Origin: Vibrio sp. BS-M-Sm-2 | Lineage (GTDB): Bacteria > Pseudomonadota > Gammaproteobacteria > Enterobacterales > Vibrionaceae | Assembly: GCF_041504345.1 (NCBI RefSeq) | Contig: NZ_CP167894.1 | Coordinates: forward strand, 2,232,001-2,296,000 | Reading direction: 5' to 3' | DNA: 64,000 bases | In this document: positions 18,712-30,743 of the stretch, in pieces | Position numbering within the stretch: the stretch's first letter is position 1 | Layout: each line of letters opens with the position of its first letter | The notes under the pieces: model-generated | Databases searched by the model: none | Told to the model about the DNA's origin: nothing | Seen by the model: only the letters and a program-made list of their open reading frames with translations | Translations under genes and position numbers: made by a program

Positions 18712-19692
18712 TTAATCCACATTCCAAGCTTGGGCAATGCCCGCAGAGGTGCCCGATATCACACGGTTCTTATCATCAAAGGCTGCATCATACACTACCG
18801 CACGAGGAGGGCGAGCATCTTTTAGTGGCTCAGCATCGTGGCGAGAAATTCGTTTGCCATTCTGAGTATTCCACACACTCACTTGGCTGGATGGCGTGCC
18901 CGTAACCAACATGCTGCCGTCATCAGAAAAACGCGCACTCGAGAAAATCAACTGTCGAGACCAGCTGTTCAATTGCGCTTGAGGTTCGCCCGTTTCAAGA
19001 TCCCAAATCATCGCTTGATTGCCGCCGTCAGAAGTAAAAGCCAGCTCGCCATCGCGTTGTAGCGCGACTCGTACTACTCTTTGTTCATGCTCAAAGGTGC
19101 GCAATACCAAGCCCGACTGGGTATCCCAAAGATAGGCTTTGTAGTCGTTACCCCCCGATAAGGCGTAACGTCCATTGGATGAAAGGGACACGGAATTCAC
19201 TTTTTCTCGGTGAGCGAGGAACTCCAGACGGCGTCCGGTGACTAAGTCCACATAGATGGCTTTGCCATTAGAAAGGCCAAGCAGTACTTTTTCACCATTG
19301 CTAGAGATATCGACATCGCGAATTAAGCCATCGGAGATAGACCATAGCCCTTCAGCTTGTGTCCAAGATAAGTCCCAAACGGCGAAGTTCATCTGGCTAG
19401 CGGTAATGGCAAAACGGCCATTGTCCGAGATACGGATACGCGATACTTGGTTTTCTAACTGGTCTTGTGGACCAAGTTGAGCCAACTCTTGATCTTCGGC
19501 GAGGTCCCAAAGGAGCAGTTGCTTTTGCTGAGAGTAGAGCAGGGCGAAGCGTCCATCTCTGCTGAGTGCAAAGCTGGTGGCACCATTGGGCTCAATTTCC
19601 CAACGCTGCTCATCATCTTGGAAGAAAAAGCAACCATTTAACAAGGTGATGACAATTGTACATAGCAATGAGTGGAAAAATATTCGCATCAC
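18712..19692 (-). CDS. WD40-repeat beta-propeller lipoprotein
   Basis: 326 residues. The N-terminus has a signal peptide with lipobox LLNGC (Cys21), then six to seven WD40-like blades (for example ISDNGRFAITASQMNFAVWDL, LSSNGRYALSGGND.KAYLWD, RDGELAFTSDGG, DDGSMLVTGTPSSQVSVWNT). It is probably an outer-membrane lipoprotein exposing a propeller in the periplasm, a scaffold-like fold; no function is assigned. It precedes slyX in one unit and is divergent from fkpA. The start could be either of two adjacent ATGs. Confidence 0.85.
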   Translation of the reverse strand: MMRIFFHSLLCTIVITLLNGCFFFQDDEQRWEIEPNGATSFALSRDGRFALLYSQQKQLLLWDLAEDQELAQLGPQDQLENQVSRIRISDNGRFAITASQMNFAVWDLSWTQAEGLWSISDGLIRDVDISSNGEKVLLGLSNGKAIYVDLVTGRRLEFLAHREKVNSVSLSSNGRYALSGGNDYKAYLWDTQSGLVLRTFEHEQRVVRVALQRDGELAFTSDGGNQAMIWDLETGEPQAQLNSWSRQLIFSSARFSDDGSMLVTGTPSSQVSVWNTQNGKRISRHDAEPLKDARPPRAVVYDAAFDDKNRVISGTSAGIAQAWNVD

Positions 19693-19820
19693 ATCTAATA
19701 ATCCGGTTTGTGTCGAAAGACATATGACTAGTATATTGTTATAACTAACGTATTCACACCAATCTAATCATTAGATTTGTGCACAATAACCAATGGCTTG
19801 GCCATTAATTGGAGAATTCA

Positions 19821-20597
19821 ATGAAATCAGTTTTAAAAGTATCACTGCTTGCCGCAACGGTTATGCTAGCAGTTGGTTGTCAGAAAGAAGAACCAAAGGC
19901 AGAAGCTCCACAGGTAGAAGAAGTTAAAGTTGAAGCAGTAAACTTTAAAACAGAAGATGACAAAGCGGCTTACGCAATCGGTGTATCTTTCGCTAACTAC
20001 CTAAGCACAAGCATTGATAAGCCAAGCGAGTTAGGTATCAACCTAGACAAAGATATGGTTCTTCAAGGTATCGAAGACGTATTCGCAGAGAAAACAGCAC
20101 TTAACGAAGAAGAAACTCGCGCAGCTCTTGAAGCTCTAGACAAGCGTGTTGCTGAAACGATGCAAGCACAAGCGGCAGAAAAGTCTGCAGAAGTGAAGAA
20201 AGCCGGTGATGACTTCCGTGCTGAGTTCGCTAAAACTGAAGGCGTTAAGCAAACTGAATCTGGTCTACTTTACCAAGTAATGACTGCTGGTGAAGGCGCT
20301 TCTCCAAAAGACACTGATACCGTTCAAGTACACTACAAAGGTACGCTAACAGACGGTACTCAGTTCGACAGCTCTTACGATCGTGGCGAACCAGCAACAT
20401 TCCCACTAAACCGCGTAATCCCAGGCTGGACTGAAGGCGTACAACTAATGCAAGTTGGTTCTAAGTACAAGTTCGTTATCCCGCCAGAGCTAGCATACGG
20501 TGAGCAAGACACACCGACTATCCCTGCTAACTCAACGCTAGTATTCGAAGTTGAACTACTAAACATCGATAACGCTGAAGCAGCTCCTGCACAGTAA
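19821..20597 (+). CDS. fkpA: FKBP-type peptidyl-prolyl isomerase FkpA, predicted lipoprotein
   Basis: 258 residues from ATG 19821, which follows GGAGA; the TTG at 19809 is an unlikely start. The N-terminal helical dimerisation domain ([14 protein letters not shown]) is followed by a C-terminal FKBP domain ([44 protein letters not shown]). The signal sequence ends LAVGC with Cys20 as probable lipid attachment and no obvious AxA site, so it may be membrane-anchored in the periplasm, unlike soluble E. coli FkpA. It assists folding of envelope proteins. A terminator follows at 20641. Confidence 0.92.
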   Translation: MKSVLKVSLLAATVMLAVGCQKEEPKAEAPQVEEVKVEAVNFKTEDDKAAYAIGVSFANYLSTSIDKPSELGINLDKDMVLQGIEDVFAEKTALNEEETRAALEALDKRVAETMQAQAAEKSAEVKKAGDDFRAEFAKTEGVKQTESGLLYQVMTAGEGASPKDTDTVQVHYKGTLTDGTQFDSSYDRGEPATFPLNRVIPGWTEGVQLMQVGSKYKFVIPPELAYGEQDTPTIPANSTLVFEVELLNIDNAEAAPAQ

Positions 20598-20640
20598 TAT
20601 CGGTTAAAAGCCTCGTACTAAAATACGTTGATTGAATAAA

Positions 20641-20663
20641 AAGCCTAACTTTGAGTTAGGCTT
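20641..20663 (+). terminator. Rho-independent terminator of fkpA
   Basis: Ten-base arms 20641–20650 and 20654–20663 with a TTG loop are followed by a T-run. Confidence 0.9.
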
Positions 20664-20802
20664 TTTTTATGATTTGAAGATGAGTATTTGATTTTTAAAC
20701 TTGTTCTAAATCACTAGTTGCAATGTTAGCTAGGTGTGCAATTAAAATTTTCTGATAAACTTACATAAATTTGTTGATTTTTCACACGAAGGTAAGGAAT
20801 AA

Positions 20803-21528
20803 GTGACTACTACAGAAACAGTCAATGCAGATGTGTTACTTGAAATGGAATCAGTCCACGTTATGCCATTCAGTGAACACGATAAAATCATTCTAAGATC
20901 TTATGAGGCCGTTGTTGACGGTATTGCGAGCCTTATTGGTCCGTTTTGTGAAATCGTTTTGCACTCTTTAGAAGACCTCAATACTTCTGCGATTAAAATT
21001 GCCAACGGCGAAAATACAGGTCGTCAGGTTGGCTCGCCGATCACCGATCTTGCATTGAAGATGCTAAAAGATATTGAAGGTTCTAAGCGTAACTTCTCAC
21101 GTTCATACTTCACTCGCGCTAAAGGCGGAGTGTTGATGAAGTCGATCACGGTTGCTATCCGCAACGGTGAAGACCGAGTGATTGGTCTACTGTGTATTAA
21201 CGTCAACCTAGACGCGCCATTCTCACAAGTACTGCAATCTTTCATGCCTACGCAAGACGCAGACGAAGCCGCATCATCGGTTAACTTTGCTAGTGACGTT
21301 GAAGAACTTGTTGACCAAACGGTTGAACGCACCATTGAAGAAATTAACGCTGACAAATCGGTATCGAACAATACTAAGAATCGTCAGATCGTGATGGAGC
21401 TGTACGACAAAGGTATTTTCGATATTAAAGACGCGATTAACCGCGTTGCTGAGCGACTGAACATCTCTAAGCACACCGTGTACCTATACATCCGCCAACG
21501 TAAAACAGAGGATGAAGAGGGTTGCTAA
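20803..21528 (+). CDS. yheO: YheO-type PAS/helix-turn-helix transcriptional regulator
   Basis: 241 residues. The N-terminal YheO-like PAS domain ([39 protein letters not shown]) probably senses a small ligand. The C-terminal HTH_22 domain contains [36 protein letters not shown] related member, DauR, represses D-arginine catabolism; the target here is unknown. It starts with GTG after AAGGTAAGGA and overlaps tusD by 7 bases, so it heads the tusDCB unit as in E. coli. Confidence 0.9.
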   Translation: MTTTETVNADVLLEMESVHVMPFSEHDKIILRSYEAVVDGIASLIGPFCEIVLHSLEDLNTSAIKIANGENTGRQVGSPITDLALKMLKDIEGSKRNFSRSYFTRAKGGVLMKSITVAIRNGEDRVIGLLCINVNLDAPFSQVLQSFMPTQDADEAASSVNFASDVEELVDQTVERTIEEINADKSVSNNTKNRQIVMELYDKGIFDIKDAINRVAERLNISKHTVYLYIRQRKTEDEEGC

Positions 21529-21911
21529 GCTATACACTCCTAGTTAATGGGCCGGTCTATGGCTCACAATCAGCAAGACGTGCCTACCAGTTTGCCGTGG
21601 CTCTGATTCAACAGGGTCACAAACTTCACAGCGTATTCTTCTATCAAGATGGCGTCAGTAACGGCTCGGACCTTACTGTACCGGCTAACGATGAATTTGA
21701 TTTAGCTTCTGCTTGGCAAAAGCTGGCTGATGAACACGATGTTAGCCTTGAAACCTGTGTGGCAGCTGCGCTAAGACGCGGAGTGATTAGCTCTGAAGAA
21801 GCAAAGCAACATCAACTAAGTGCCTCTAACCTAGCCACGGGATTTACTCAGGCCGGATTAGGGAGCTTATCGGAAGCGCTACTAACGCAAGATAGGGTTG
21901 TGCAGTTTTGA
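21522..21911 (+). CDS. tusD: Sulfurtransferase TusD
   Basis: 129 residues, DsrE-fold subunit of the TusBCD hexamer, which relays persulfide sulfur from TusA to TusE and MnmA for 2-thiouridine at the tRNA wobble position. Active Cys lies in [13 protein letters not shown], and the family ending DRVVQF is present. The only possible start is TTG 21522, because an in-frame stop lies just upstream; it lies inside the end of yheO, so translation is probably coupled. Confidence 0.94.
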   Translation: MLSYTLLVNGPVYGSQSARRAYQFAVALIQQGHKLHSVFFYQDGVSNGSDLTVPANDEFDLASAWQKLADEHDVSLETCVAAALRRGVISSEEAKQHQLSASNLATGFTQAGLGSLSEALLTQDRVVQF

Positions 21912-22264
21912 GAAAGTTAGCCTTTATATTTAACAGTTTCCCTCATACGACCGCTGCGGGTAGAGAAGGGTTAGACGCATTACTTGCTGCGTCCGCTTAC
22001 AGTGACGATATCGCCGTGTTCTTTGTTGGCGATGGCGTGACACAGCTTCTCAAGGCGCAGCAGCCCGACGAAACACTATCGCGTGACTATATCTCTGCAT
22101 TCAAACTTATGGACCTGTACGACATCGAACAGGTGTATGTGTGTCAGCGTAGTCTGAGTCAGTTTGGTCTTTCAGCAGACAACCTGCTAATCGATGTGAC
22201 CACCGTTGAAGCCGACGAGTTAACGCAGAAGTTAGCTCAGTGCCAACAGATCCTGACTTTCTAG
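21908..22264 (+). CDS. tusC: Sulfurtransferase complex subunit TusC
   Basis: 118 residues with the TusC opening [30 protein letters not shown]. It forms the TusBCD complex with its neighbours. It starts with TTG overlapping the tusD stop (TTGA), a translational coupling arrangement. Confidence 0.93.
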   Translation: MRKLAFIFNSFPHTTAAGREGLDALLAASAYSDDIAVFFVGDGVTQLLKAQQPDETLSRDYISAFKLMDLYDIEQVYVCQRSLSQFGLSADNLLIDVTTVEADELTQKLAQCQQILTF

Positions 22265-22272
22265 GGGACGCT

Positions 22273-22548
22273 ATGCTTCATATCGTAAAATCAGTCGACA
22301 AACTTAAACTTGCATTGACCTATTCTCAGCCACAGGACCAGTTCCTTTTGGTGGAAGATGCAGTGTATGTTTGCCTTCCTAATCATGAGTTATTCACTCA
22401 AATCTGCGTAGTAGAGCAGGTGTCGGTGTTAAAACCAGATCTCGATAGCCGAGGTTTACAACGACTTGTCTCAAGTACCATTGATCAAGTTGATTTCGAT
22501 GGCTTCGTTAAACTGACGGTTTTGAACGACAAATCAGTGACTTGGTAA
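22273..22548 (+). CDS. tusB: Sulfurtransferase complex subunit TusB
   Basis: 91 residues from ATG 22273 (MLHIVKSVDKLKLAL), preceded by AGGGGA; the frame extends to 22240 but the extra residues overlap tusC and are not family-like. It ends in TW-type residues close to TusB homologues. It is last in yheO-tusDCB; the str operon promoter lies 73 bases beyond its stop. Confidence 0.9.
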   Translation: MLHIVKSVDKLKLALTYSQPQDQFLLVEDAVYVCLPNHELFTQICVVEQVSVLKPDLDSRGLQRLVSSTIDQVDFDGFVKLTVLNDKSVTW

Positions 22549-22620
22549 GCGTCTTTTATCAGTTTGGTTAAAATTAGACCATCCTGAGCTCTAGACGGCT
22601 AAAAAAGATCTGTATATTTC

Positions 22621-22649
22621 TTGACACACCTCCCACTGCTGAATAGAAT
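22621..22649 (+). promoter_or_regulatory. str operon promoter
   Basis: TTGACA (22621–22626) and TAGAAT (22644–22649) are exactly 17 bases apart, a near-consensus sigma-70 promoter. GCGTCC follows at 22653–22658, a GC-rich discriminator of the kind linked to stringent (ppGpp) control of ribosomal genes. Transcription should start about 75 bases before rpsL. Confidence 0.85.
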
Positions 22650-22727
22650 TTTGCGTCCCTAATTACGACTTGTGATTAGGGATAGATTTTTCACAAAGCT
22701 TACTTTCAAGTAAATTTCAGGAGCTAG

Positions 22728-23105
<378 letters not shown>

Positions 23106-23211
23106 TGCATTTTCTTTTTTTAAAGAAAGCGTTAAGTAAGGCCAAACACTATTTTATTTATTATTCTGAAAAGTTTTGGAAAAAACCTGAAGAAGACAAC
23201 GGAGAATATCC

Positions 23212-23682
23212 ATGCCACGTCGTCGCGTAATAGGTCAGCGTAAGATCCTTCCAGATCCTAAGTTCAAATCTGAATTGCTGGCAAAATTCGTTAACATCCT
23301 TATGGTTGACGGAAAGAAATCTACTGCAGAAAAAATCGTTTACACTGCACTAGATTCAATGGCTGAGAAGTCTGGTAAAGACCACTTAGCTGTATTTGAA
23401 GAAGCTCTTGAAAATGTTCGCCCAGCGGTAGAAGTTAAATCTCGCCGTGTAGGTGGTTCAACTTACCAAGTACCTGTAGAAGTTCGTCCGGTTCGCCGTA
23501 ACGCTCTTGCTATGCGTTGGGTAGTTGAAGCTGCGCGTAAGCGTGGTGAAAAATCTATGGCTCAACGCCTAGCTGCTGAAATGCTAGACGCGTCTGAGAA
23601 CAAAGGTACTGCGGTTAAGAAACGTGAAGACGTTCACCGCATGGCTGACGCAAACAAAGCGTTCGCACATTACCGTTGGTAA
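23212..23682 (+). CDS. rpsG: 30S ribosomal protein S7
   Basis: 156 residues ([18 protein letters not shown]), primary binder of the 16S rRNA 3' domain and, in E. coli, translational repressor of the str operon acting at the rpsL–rpsG junction. The 106-base gap here could hold that site. The usual length is kept. Confidence 0.99.
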   Translation: MPRRRVIGQRKILPDPKFKSELLAKFVNILMVDGKKSTAEKIVYTALDSMAEKSGKDHLAVFEEALENVRPAVEVKSRRVGGSTYQVPVEVRPVRRNALAMRWVVEAARKRGEKSMAQRLAAEMLDASENKGTAVKKREDVHRMADANKAFAHYRW

Positions 23683-23691
23683 TACCTTTTT

Positions 23692-23717
23692 AGTGCTGCA
23701 AGGTTCCTTGCAGCACT
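23692..23717 (+). terminator. Hairpin after rpsG, possible attenuator
   Basis: Perfect 11-base arms (23692–23702 and 23707–23717) with a GTTC loop run into tcttta, 9 bases after the rpsG stop. It could partially terminate before fusA. Confidence 0.6.
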
Positions 23718-23723
23718 TCTTTA

Positions 23724-23820
23724 GTTCCTATGCTTATGCTAGGAACTATTGCTATTTCTAGGGCAAGCAATTTTTAGCGAAGCATCGCTTTAACGCATAA
23801 TCTAGGCATAGCAATAGTCC
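23724..23820 (+). promoter_or_regulatory. Structured leader upstream of fusA
   Basis: GTTCCTA (23724–23730) can pair with TAGGAAC (23740–23746). ACTATTGCTAT (23745–23755) can pair perfectly with ATAGCAATAGT (23808–23818), with a small hairpin (agcga/tcgct, 23776–23790 region) in between. The two pairings compete at their boundary. No known riboregulator is recognised. Confidence 0.45.
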
Positions 23821-23847
23821 CTAAGTCTCTAATAAGAGGATTCAACC

Positions 23848-25944
23848 GTGGCTCGTAAAACTCCTATAGAGCAATACCGTAATATCGGTATCGTTGCTCA
23901 CGTAGATGCAGGTAAAACAACCACAAGTGAACGTATTCTGTTCTATACCGGTCTTTCTCACAAAATCGGCGAAGTTCACGATGGTGCAGCAACCATGGAC
24001 TGGATGGAGCAAGAGCAAGAGCGCGGTATTACGATCACTTCAGCAGCAACCACTACGTTTTGGCGTGGTATGGAAGCTCAGTTCTCGGACCACCGTATCA
24101 ACATCATCGACACTCCTGGACACGTTGACTTCACAATCGAAGTTGAACGTTCTCTGCGTGTACTTGATGGTGCAGTTGTTGTGTTCTGTGGCTCATCTGG
24201 TGTTGAACCTCAGTCAGAGACAGTGTGGCGTCAAGCTGATAAGTACCAAGTTCCACGTATGGTTTTCGTTAATAAAATGGACCGTACCGGCGCAGACTTC
24301 TTGCGCGTAGTTGAACAGATCAAGGACCGTCTAGGCGCAACTCCTGTTCCAATTCAACTGAACATTGGTGCTGAAGAAAATTTCCAAGGCGTTGTCGATC
24401 TTATCAAGATGAAGGCAATTAACTGGAACGAAGCTGACCAAGGCATGACTTTCACGTACGAAGATATTCCTGCAGACATGCAAGAAATGGCTGAAGAATA
24501 TCGTACAGAACTTGTTGAAGCTGCTGCAGAAGCAAATGAAGAGCTGATGGATAAGTACCTTGAAGAAGGTGAACTAACAGAAGCTGAAATCAAACAAGGT
24601 CTTCGTACTCGTACCCTTAATAATGAAATCGTACTCGCTACTTGTGGTAGTGCATTCAAAAACAAAGGTGTACAAGCTGTTCTAGATGCAGTTGTTGATT
24701 TCCTTCCTTCTCCAGTCGATGTCCCTGCAATTAAAGGTATCGATGAAGATGAGAATGAAGCAGAGCGTCACGCAGACGACAAAGAACCGTTCTCAGCGCT
24801 AGCATTTAAGATTGCAACAGACCCATTCGTTGGTACTTTAACTTTCATCCGTGTTTACTCTGGTGTTGTTGAAAGCGGTAAAACAGCTTACAACTCTGTG
24901 AAGAAACAACGTGAACGCTTAGGTCGCATTGTTCAAATGCACTCAAACAAGCGTGAAGAAGTAAAAGAAGTACGAGCAGGTGACATCGCAGCCATTATTG
25001 GTCTGAAAGATGTGACTACTGGTGAAACCCTTTGTGACCAGAACCATAAGATTGTTCTTGAGCGCATGGAGTTCCCAGACCCAGTTATTCAGATCGTTGT
25101 AGAGCCAAGCTCTCAAGCTGATCAAGATAAAATGACTATCGCTCTAGGTAAACTAGCAGCGGAAGACCCATCGTTCCGCGTTGATATGGATGCGGAAACT
25201 GGCCAGACTCTGATTTCTGGCATGGGTGAACTACACTTAGATATCATCGTTGACCGTATGAAGCGTGAATTTAGCGTCAACTGCAACGTTGGTAACCCGC
25301 AAGTGGCTTACCGTGAGACTATTCGTGGTACTGCGAAAGCGGAAGGTAAATTTATCCGTGAACATGGTGGTAAAGGTCAGTACGGTCACGTATGGCTGAA
25401 ACTGGAACCATCAGAAGCTGGCGAAGGCTTTGTCTTTGTGGATGAAATTGCCAATGGTATCGTACCGAAAGAGTTTATCGCTTCAGTTGCTAAAGGCGTT
25501 GAAGAGCAGATGAACAATGGTGTGCTTGCTGGCTATCCAGTTTTGGATATCAAAGCTACACTATATGATGGTTCTTACCATGAAACAGATTCAAGTGAGA
25601 TGGCGTTTACAATCGCTGCCTCTATGGCTTTCAGAACGGGTGCACTTGAAGCGCAACCAGTTTTGCTTGAGCCTATGATGAAAGTTGAAGTAACTACTCC
25701 AGAAGACTGGATGGGTGACGTTGTTGGCGATATTAACCGTCGTCGCGGCATCATCGAAGGTATGGACGAGGGGACAGCTGGCCTGAAGATAATTCGTGCA
25801 CAAGTTCCGTTGTCTGTCATGTTCGGTTACGCAACTGATTTACGTTCTGCGACACAAGGTCGTGCTTCTTACTCTATGGAGTTTAGTGAGTACGCTGAAG
25901 TGCCTAACAATGTTGCAAAAGCAATCATTGCAGAGCGTGGTTAA
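23848..25944 (+). CDS. fusA: Elongation factor G
   Basis: 698-residue translocase GTPase, GTG start. The G domain has AHVDAGKTT, the switch region [13 protein letters not shown] and NKMD; domains II–V follow, with [18 protein letters not shown] and the domain IV loop [12 protein letters not shown]. It drives tRNA–mRNA translocation and, with RRF, ribosome recycling. The length and motifs are those of canonical EF-G1, without fusidic-acid type oddities I could recognise. Confidence 0.99.
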   Translation: MARKTPIEQYRNIGIVAHVDAGKTTTSERILFYTGLSHKIGEVHDGAATMDWMEQEQERGITITSAATTTFWRGMEAQFSDHRINIIDTPGHVDFTIEVERSLRVLDGAVVVFCGSSGVEPQSETVWRQADKYQVPRMVFVNKMDRTGADFLRVVEQIKDRLGATPVPIQLNIGAEENFQGVVDLIKMKAINWNEADQGMTFTYEDIPADMQEMAEEYRTELVEAAAEANEELMDKYLEEGELTEAEIKQGLRTRTLNNEIVLATCGSAFKNKGVQAVLDAVVDFLPSPVDVPAIKGIDEDENEAERHADDKEPFSALAFKIATDPFVGTLTFIRVYSGVVESGKTAYNSVKKQRERLGRIVQMHSNKREEVKEVRAGDIAAIIGLKDVTTGETLCDQNHKIVLERMEFPDPVIQIVVEPSSQADQDKMTIALGKLAAEDPSFRVDMDAETGQTLISGMGELHLDIIVDRMKREFSVNCNVGNPQVAYRETIRGTAKAEGKFIREHGGKGQYGHVWLKLEPSEAGEGFVFVDEIANGIVPKEFIASVAKGVEEQMNNGVLAGYPVLDIKATLYDGSYHETDSSEMAFTIAASMAFRTGALEAQPVLLEPMMKVEVTTPEDWMGDVVGDINRRRGIIEGMDEGTAGLKIIRAQVPLSVMFGYATDLRSATQGRASYSMEFSEYAEVPNNVAKAIIAERG

Positions 25945-26091
25945 ACAAAAGGAAGGCATTTTTTTTCATTTTTTGAAAGAACAATGCGTCCAAATATTGC
26001 GCTAACGAGAGTTGGCGCATAAAATAGCAATTTCTGGCGCGTCTCGCTCAATAATGAACGTGGCGAATCATAACTAGGAAGGAACACGATT

Positions 26092-27276
26092 GTGTCTAAA
26101 GAAAAATTTGAACGTACGAAACCGCACGTAAACGTTGGTACTATCGGCCACGTTGACCACGGTAAAACAACTCTAACTGCTGCTATCTGTACTACTCTTG
26201 CAAAAGTATACGGCGGTGTTGCTAAAGATTTCGCATCTATCGATAACGCTCCAGAAGAGCGTGAGCGCGGTATCACAATCGCAACTTCTCACGTTGAGTA
26301 CGACACTCCAGCACGTCACTACGCACACGTAGACTGTCCAGGACACGCGGATTATGTTAAAAACATGATCACTGGTGCTGCACAAATGGACGGCGGTATC
26401 CTAGTTGTTGCTGCGACTGACGGCCCTATGCCTCAAACTCGTGAGCACATCCTACTTGGTCGTCAAGTTGGTATCCCTTACATCATCGTATTCATGAACA
26501 AATGTGACATGGTTGATGACGAAGAGCTACTTGAGCTAGTTGAGATGGAAGTTCGTGAACTTCTTTCTGAATACGACTTCCCAGGTGATGACCTACCAGT
26601 TATCCAAGGTTCTGCACTTGGCGCACTAAACGGCGAGAAGCAGTGGGAAGACAAGATCGTTGAGCTTGCAGAAGCACTAGATTCTTACATCCCTGAGCCA
26701 GAGCGTGCAGTTGACCAACCGTTCCTACTACCAATTGAAGATGTATTCTCAATTCAAGGTCGTGGTACTGTTGTAACTGGTCGTATCGAGCGCGGTATCC
26801 TACGTGTAGGTGACGAAGTAGAAATCGTTGGTATCAAAGAGACTACTCTTACTACTTGTACTGGTGTTGAAATGTTCCGTAAACTGCTTGACGAAGGTCG
26901 TGCAGGTGAGAACGTTGGTGCACTTCTACGTGGTACTAAGCGTGATGACGTTGAACGTGGTCAAGTACTTTCTGCGAAAGGTTCTATCAACCCACACACT
27001 AAGTTTGAGTCTGAAGTATACGTACTTTCTAAAGACGAAGGCGGCCGTCACACTCCTTTCTTCAAAGGTTACCGTCCACAGTTCTACTTCCGTACAACTG
27101 ACGTAACAGGCGACATCACTCTACCAGAAGGCGTAGAAATGGTAATGCCAGGTGACAACGTTCAAATGACTGTTGAGCTAATCGCTCCAATCGCAATGGA
27201 CGAAGGTCTACGTTTCGCAATCCGCGAAGGTGGCCGTACAGTTGGTGCTGGTGTTGTAGCTAAAATCTTCGCTTAA
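26092..27276 (+). CDS. tuf: Elongation factor Tu
   Basis: 394 residues with GTG start. [18 protein letters not shown] and NKCD are the GTPase motifs; the end VVAKIFA is typical. It delivers aminoacyl-tRNA to the ribosome. It is the last gene of the str operon and is followed by a terminator. Vibrios often carry a second tuf elsewhere, so tufA or tufB cannot be settled here. Confidence 0.99.
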   Translation: MSKEKFERTKPHVNVGTIGHVDHGKTTLTAAICTTLAKVYGGVAKDFASIDNAPEERERGITIATSHVEYDTPARHYAHVDCPGHADYVKNMITGAAQMDGGILVVAATDGPMPQTREHILLGRQVGIPYIIVFMNKCDMVDDEELLELVEMEVRELLSEYDFPGDDLPVIQGSALGALNGEKQWEDKIVELAEALDSYIPEPERAVDQPFLLPIEDVFSIQGRGTVVTGRIERGILRVGDEVEIVGIKETTLTTCTGVEMFRKLLDEGRAGENVGALLRGTKRDDVERGQVLSAKGSINPHTKFESEVYVLSKDEGGRHTPFFKGYRPQFYFRTTDVTGDITLPEGVEMVMPGDNVQMTVELIAPIAMDEGLRFAIREGGRTVGAGVVAKIFA

Positions 27277-27323
27277 TAGCATTTAGATTTTTGCACACTC
27301 TTCATTAGAAGAGCACGCATCTG

Positions 27324-27349
27324 AAAAGGGGAGCTTCGGCTTCCCTTTT
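27324..27349 (+). terminator. Terminator of the str operon
   Basis: 11-base-pair stem (27324–27334 with 27339–27349, one G·U) with a stable TTCG tetraloop, followed by gttttctc. Confidence 0.88.
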
Positions 27350-27443
27350 GTTTTCTCGAAAGAAATATTACCTTCCATCTATCTTCTTCCCTCTCGATAC
27401 AAAACCAACTTCCAATAAATTCCGATTATTTTTCCAACACTAC

Positions 27444-27471
27444 TTGCATACTAAAGTGTGATCTGTATAAT
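27444..27471 (+). promoter_or_regulatory. Promoter upstream of the S10 operon
   Basis: TTGCAT (27444–27449) and perfect TATAAT (27466–27471) are 16 bases apart. It would give a leader of about 245 bases before rpsJ. Confidence 0.65.
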
Positions 27472-27477
27472 GCATCG

Positions 27478-28034
<557 letters not shown>

Positions 28035-28048
28035 GGGAGATAAGAATA

Positions 28049-28678
28049 ATGATTGGTCTAGTCGGACGTAAAGTGGGTATGACCCGCGTATTTACTGAAG
28101 AAGGCGTTTCTATCCCAGTAACTGTTGTTGAGGTTGAAGCGAACCGTATTTCTCAAGTTAAAACTCTTGAGACAGACGGCTACGCAGCAATCCAAGTAAC
28201 TACTGGTGCTAAGAAAGCTAACCGTGTAACTAAACCTGAAGCTGGTCACTTCGCGAAAGCGGGTGTAGAAGCAGGTCGCGGTCTTTGGGAATTCCGTTTA
28301 GAAAACGGCGAAGAGTTTGAAGTTGGCGCTGAGCTAAACGTAGAACTTTTCAACGAAATTAAAAAAGTAGACGTTACTGGTACATCTAAAGGTAAAGGCT
28401 TCCAAGGCGCTATCAAGCGTTGGAACTTCTCTACTCAAGATATGACTCACGGTAACTCTTTGTCTCACCGCGCACCGGGTTCAATTGGCCAATGTCAAAC
28501 TCCAGGCCGCGTGTTTAAAGGCAAGAAAATGGCAGGTCACATGGGTGCTGAGCGTGTAACGACTCAAAACCTAGAGATCGTACGTGTTGACGCTGAGCGC
28601 AATCTACTCCTTATTAAAGGTGCAGTACCGGGCTCAACAGGCGGAAACGTGATCGTAAAACCTGCTGTTAAAGCATAA
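28049..28678 (+). CDS. rplC: 50S ribosomal protein L3
   Basis: 209 residues ([19 protein letters not shown]), one of the first assembly proteins of the large subunit, reaching the peptidyl transferase centre through its [15 protein letters not shown] loop, whose Gln is methylated by PrmB in relatives. AGGGAGA ribosome binding site. Confidence 0.99.
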
Positions 28679-28694
28679 CGTCTAGGAGTAAGTA

Positions 28695-29297
28695 ATGGAA
28701 TTGATGGTTAAAGGTGCTGATGCACTAACTGTTTCCGAGACTACTTTCGGACGTGACTTCAACGAAGCTCTTGTACACCAAGTAGTTGTTGCATATGCAG
28801 CAGGTGCTCGTCAAGGTACTCGTGCTCAAAAGACTCGTTCTGAAGTATCTGGCGGTGGCGCTAAGCCATGGCGTCAAAAAGGTACTGGCCGCGCACGTGC
28901 TGGTACAATTCGTAGCCCAATCTGGCGTACAGGTGGTGTTACTTTTGCTGCGAAACCACAAGATCACAGCCAAAAAGTAAACAAAAAAATGTACCGCGGT
29001 GCTATGAAGAGCATTCTTTCTGAGCTAGTTCGTCAAGAGCGTTTAATCGTTGTTGATAACTTCTCTGTAGAAGCACCAAAAACAAAAGAACTTGTAGCTA
29101 AGCTTAAAGAGCTTGAGCTAAGCGACGTTCTGATTGTGACTGGCGAAGTAGATGAAAATCTATTCTTAGCTGCTCGTAACCTATACAAAGTAGATGCACG
29201 TGATGTTGCTGGTGTTGATCCAGTATCACTAATCGCTTTCGACAAGGTTCTAATGACTGCTGACGCAGTTAAGCAAGTTGAGGAGATGCTAGCATGA
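28695..29297 (+). CDS. rplD: 50S ribosomal protein L4
   Basis: 200 residues. The long exit-tunnel loop is visible as [24 protein letters not shown]4 is the autogenous repressor of the S10 operon in E. coli. Its stop overlaps the rplW start (ATGA), so the two are translated in a coupled manner. Confidence 0.99.
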   Translation: MELMVKGADALTVSETTFGRDFNEALVHQVVVAYAAGARQGTRAQKTRSEVSGGGAKPWRQKGTGRARAGTIRSPIWRTGGVTFAAKPQDHSQKVNKKMYRGAMKSILSELVRQERLIVVDNFSVEAPKTKELVAKLKELELSDVLIVTGEVDENLFLAARNLYKVDARDVAGVDPVSLIAFDKVLMTADAVKQVEEMLA

Positions 29298-29596
29298 TCA
29301 CTGAAGAGCGTATCTTAAAAGTTCTACGTGCTCCGCACATCTCTGAAAAAGCAACTATGGCAGCTGAGAAAGCGAACACTATCGTTTTCAAAGTAGCTAA
29401 AGATGCAACTAAGAAAGAGATCAAAGCAGCTGTAGAAAAGCTATTTGAAGTTGAAGTTAAGTCTGTAAATACTCTTGTATTAAAGGGTAAGACCAAACGT
29501 CAAGGTATGCGTGAAGGCCGTCGTTCAGACGTGAAAAAAGCCTACGTTACTTTGAAAGAAGGTCAAGATCTTGACTTCGTTGGCGGCGCGGAATAA
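29294..29596 (+). CDS. rplW: 50S ribosomal protein L23
   Basis: 100 residues ([20 protein letters not shown]). It sits at the tunnel exit and docks trigger factor and SRP; the trigger factor contact Glu is in the HISEKA segment. It overlaps rplD by 4 bases. Confidence 0.99.
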   Translation: MITEERILKVLRAPHISEKATMAAEKANTIVFKVAKDATKKEIKAAVEKLFEVEVKSVNTLVLKGKTKRQGMREGRRSDVKKAYVTLKEGQDLDFVGGAE

Positions 29597-29610
29597 CAGG
29601 AGTAGTAAAA

Positions 29611-30435
29611 ATGGCTATTGTTAAATGTAAGCCGACTTCCCCTGGTCGTCGTCACGTCGTTAAAGTTGTTAACGCTGACCTACACAAGGGTAAGCCATAC
29701 GCACCACTTCTAGAGAAAAACTCTAAGAACGGTGGTCGTAACAACAACGGTCGTATTACAGTACGTCACATCGGTGGTGGTCATAAGCACCATTACCGTG
29801 TAATTGACTTCAAACGTACTAAAGATGGCATCCCAGCGAAAGTTGAGCGTCTAGAATACGATCCAAACCGTAGTGCTAACATCGCTCTAGTTCTGTACGC
29901 AGACGGTGAGCGTCGTTACATCATTGCACCTAAAGGTGTTAACGCAGGCGACCAGATTCAATCTGGCGTAGATGCTGCAATCAAAGCAGGTAACACTCTG
30001 CCGATGCGCAACATCCCAGTAGGTTCTACTGTACACTGTGTTGAACTTAAGCCTGGTAAAGGTGCTCAACTAGCTCGTTCGGCTGGTGCTTATGCTCAAA
30101 TCATCGCTCGCGATGGTGCATACGTAACTATCCGTCTACGTTCTGGTGAGATGCGCAAAGTACTTTCTGAAGGTCGTGCAACGATCGGTGAAGTTGGTAA
30201 CTCTGAGCATATGCTACGTGAACTTGGTAAAGCTGGTGCTTCACGCTGGCGCGGCGTACGTCCAACCGTACGTGGTGTAGTAATGAACCCGGTGGATCAC
30301 CCACATGGTGGTGGTGAAGGCCGCACATCTGGTGGTCGTCACCCAGTTTCTCCTTGGGGCGTTCCTACTAAGGGCTTCAAGACTCGTAAGAACAAGCGCA
30401 CTGACAAGTACATCGTACGTCGTCGCACTAAATAA
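29611..30435 (+). CDS. rplB: 50S ribosomal protein L2
   Basis: 274 residues with the conserved [11 protein letters not shown] loop, whose His is critical near the peptidyl transferase centre, and the [16 protein letters not shown] basic tail. AGGAG ribosome binding site. Confidence 0.99.
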   Translation: MAIVKCKPTSPGRRHVVKVVNADLHKGKPYAPLLEKNSKNGGRNNNGRITVRHIGGGHKHHYRVIDFKRTKDGIPAKVERLEYDPNRSANIALVLYADGERRYIIAPKGVNAGDQIQSGVDAAIKAGNTLPMRNIPVGSTVHCVELKPGKGAQLARSAGAYAQIIARDGAYVTIRLRSGEMRKVLSEGRATIGEVGNSEHMLRELGKAGASRWRGVRPTVRGVVMNPVDHPHGGGEGRTSGGRHPVSPWGVPTKGFKTRKNKRTDKYIVRRRTK

Positions 30436-30442
30436 TTTATAA

Positions 30443-30733
<291 letters not shown>

Positions 30734-30743
30734 GGAGTAGATG

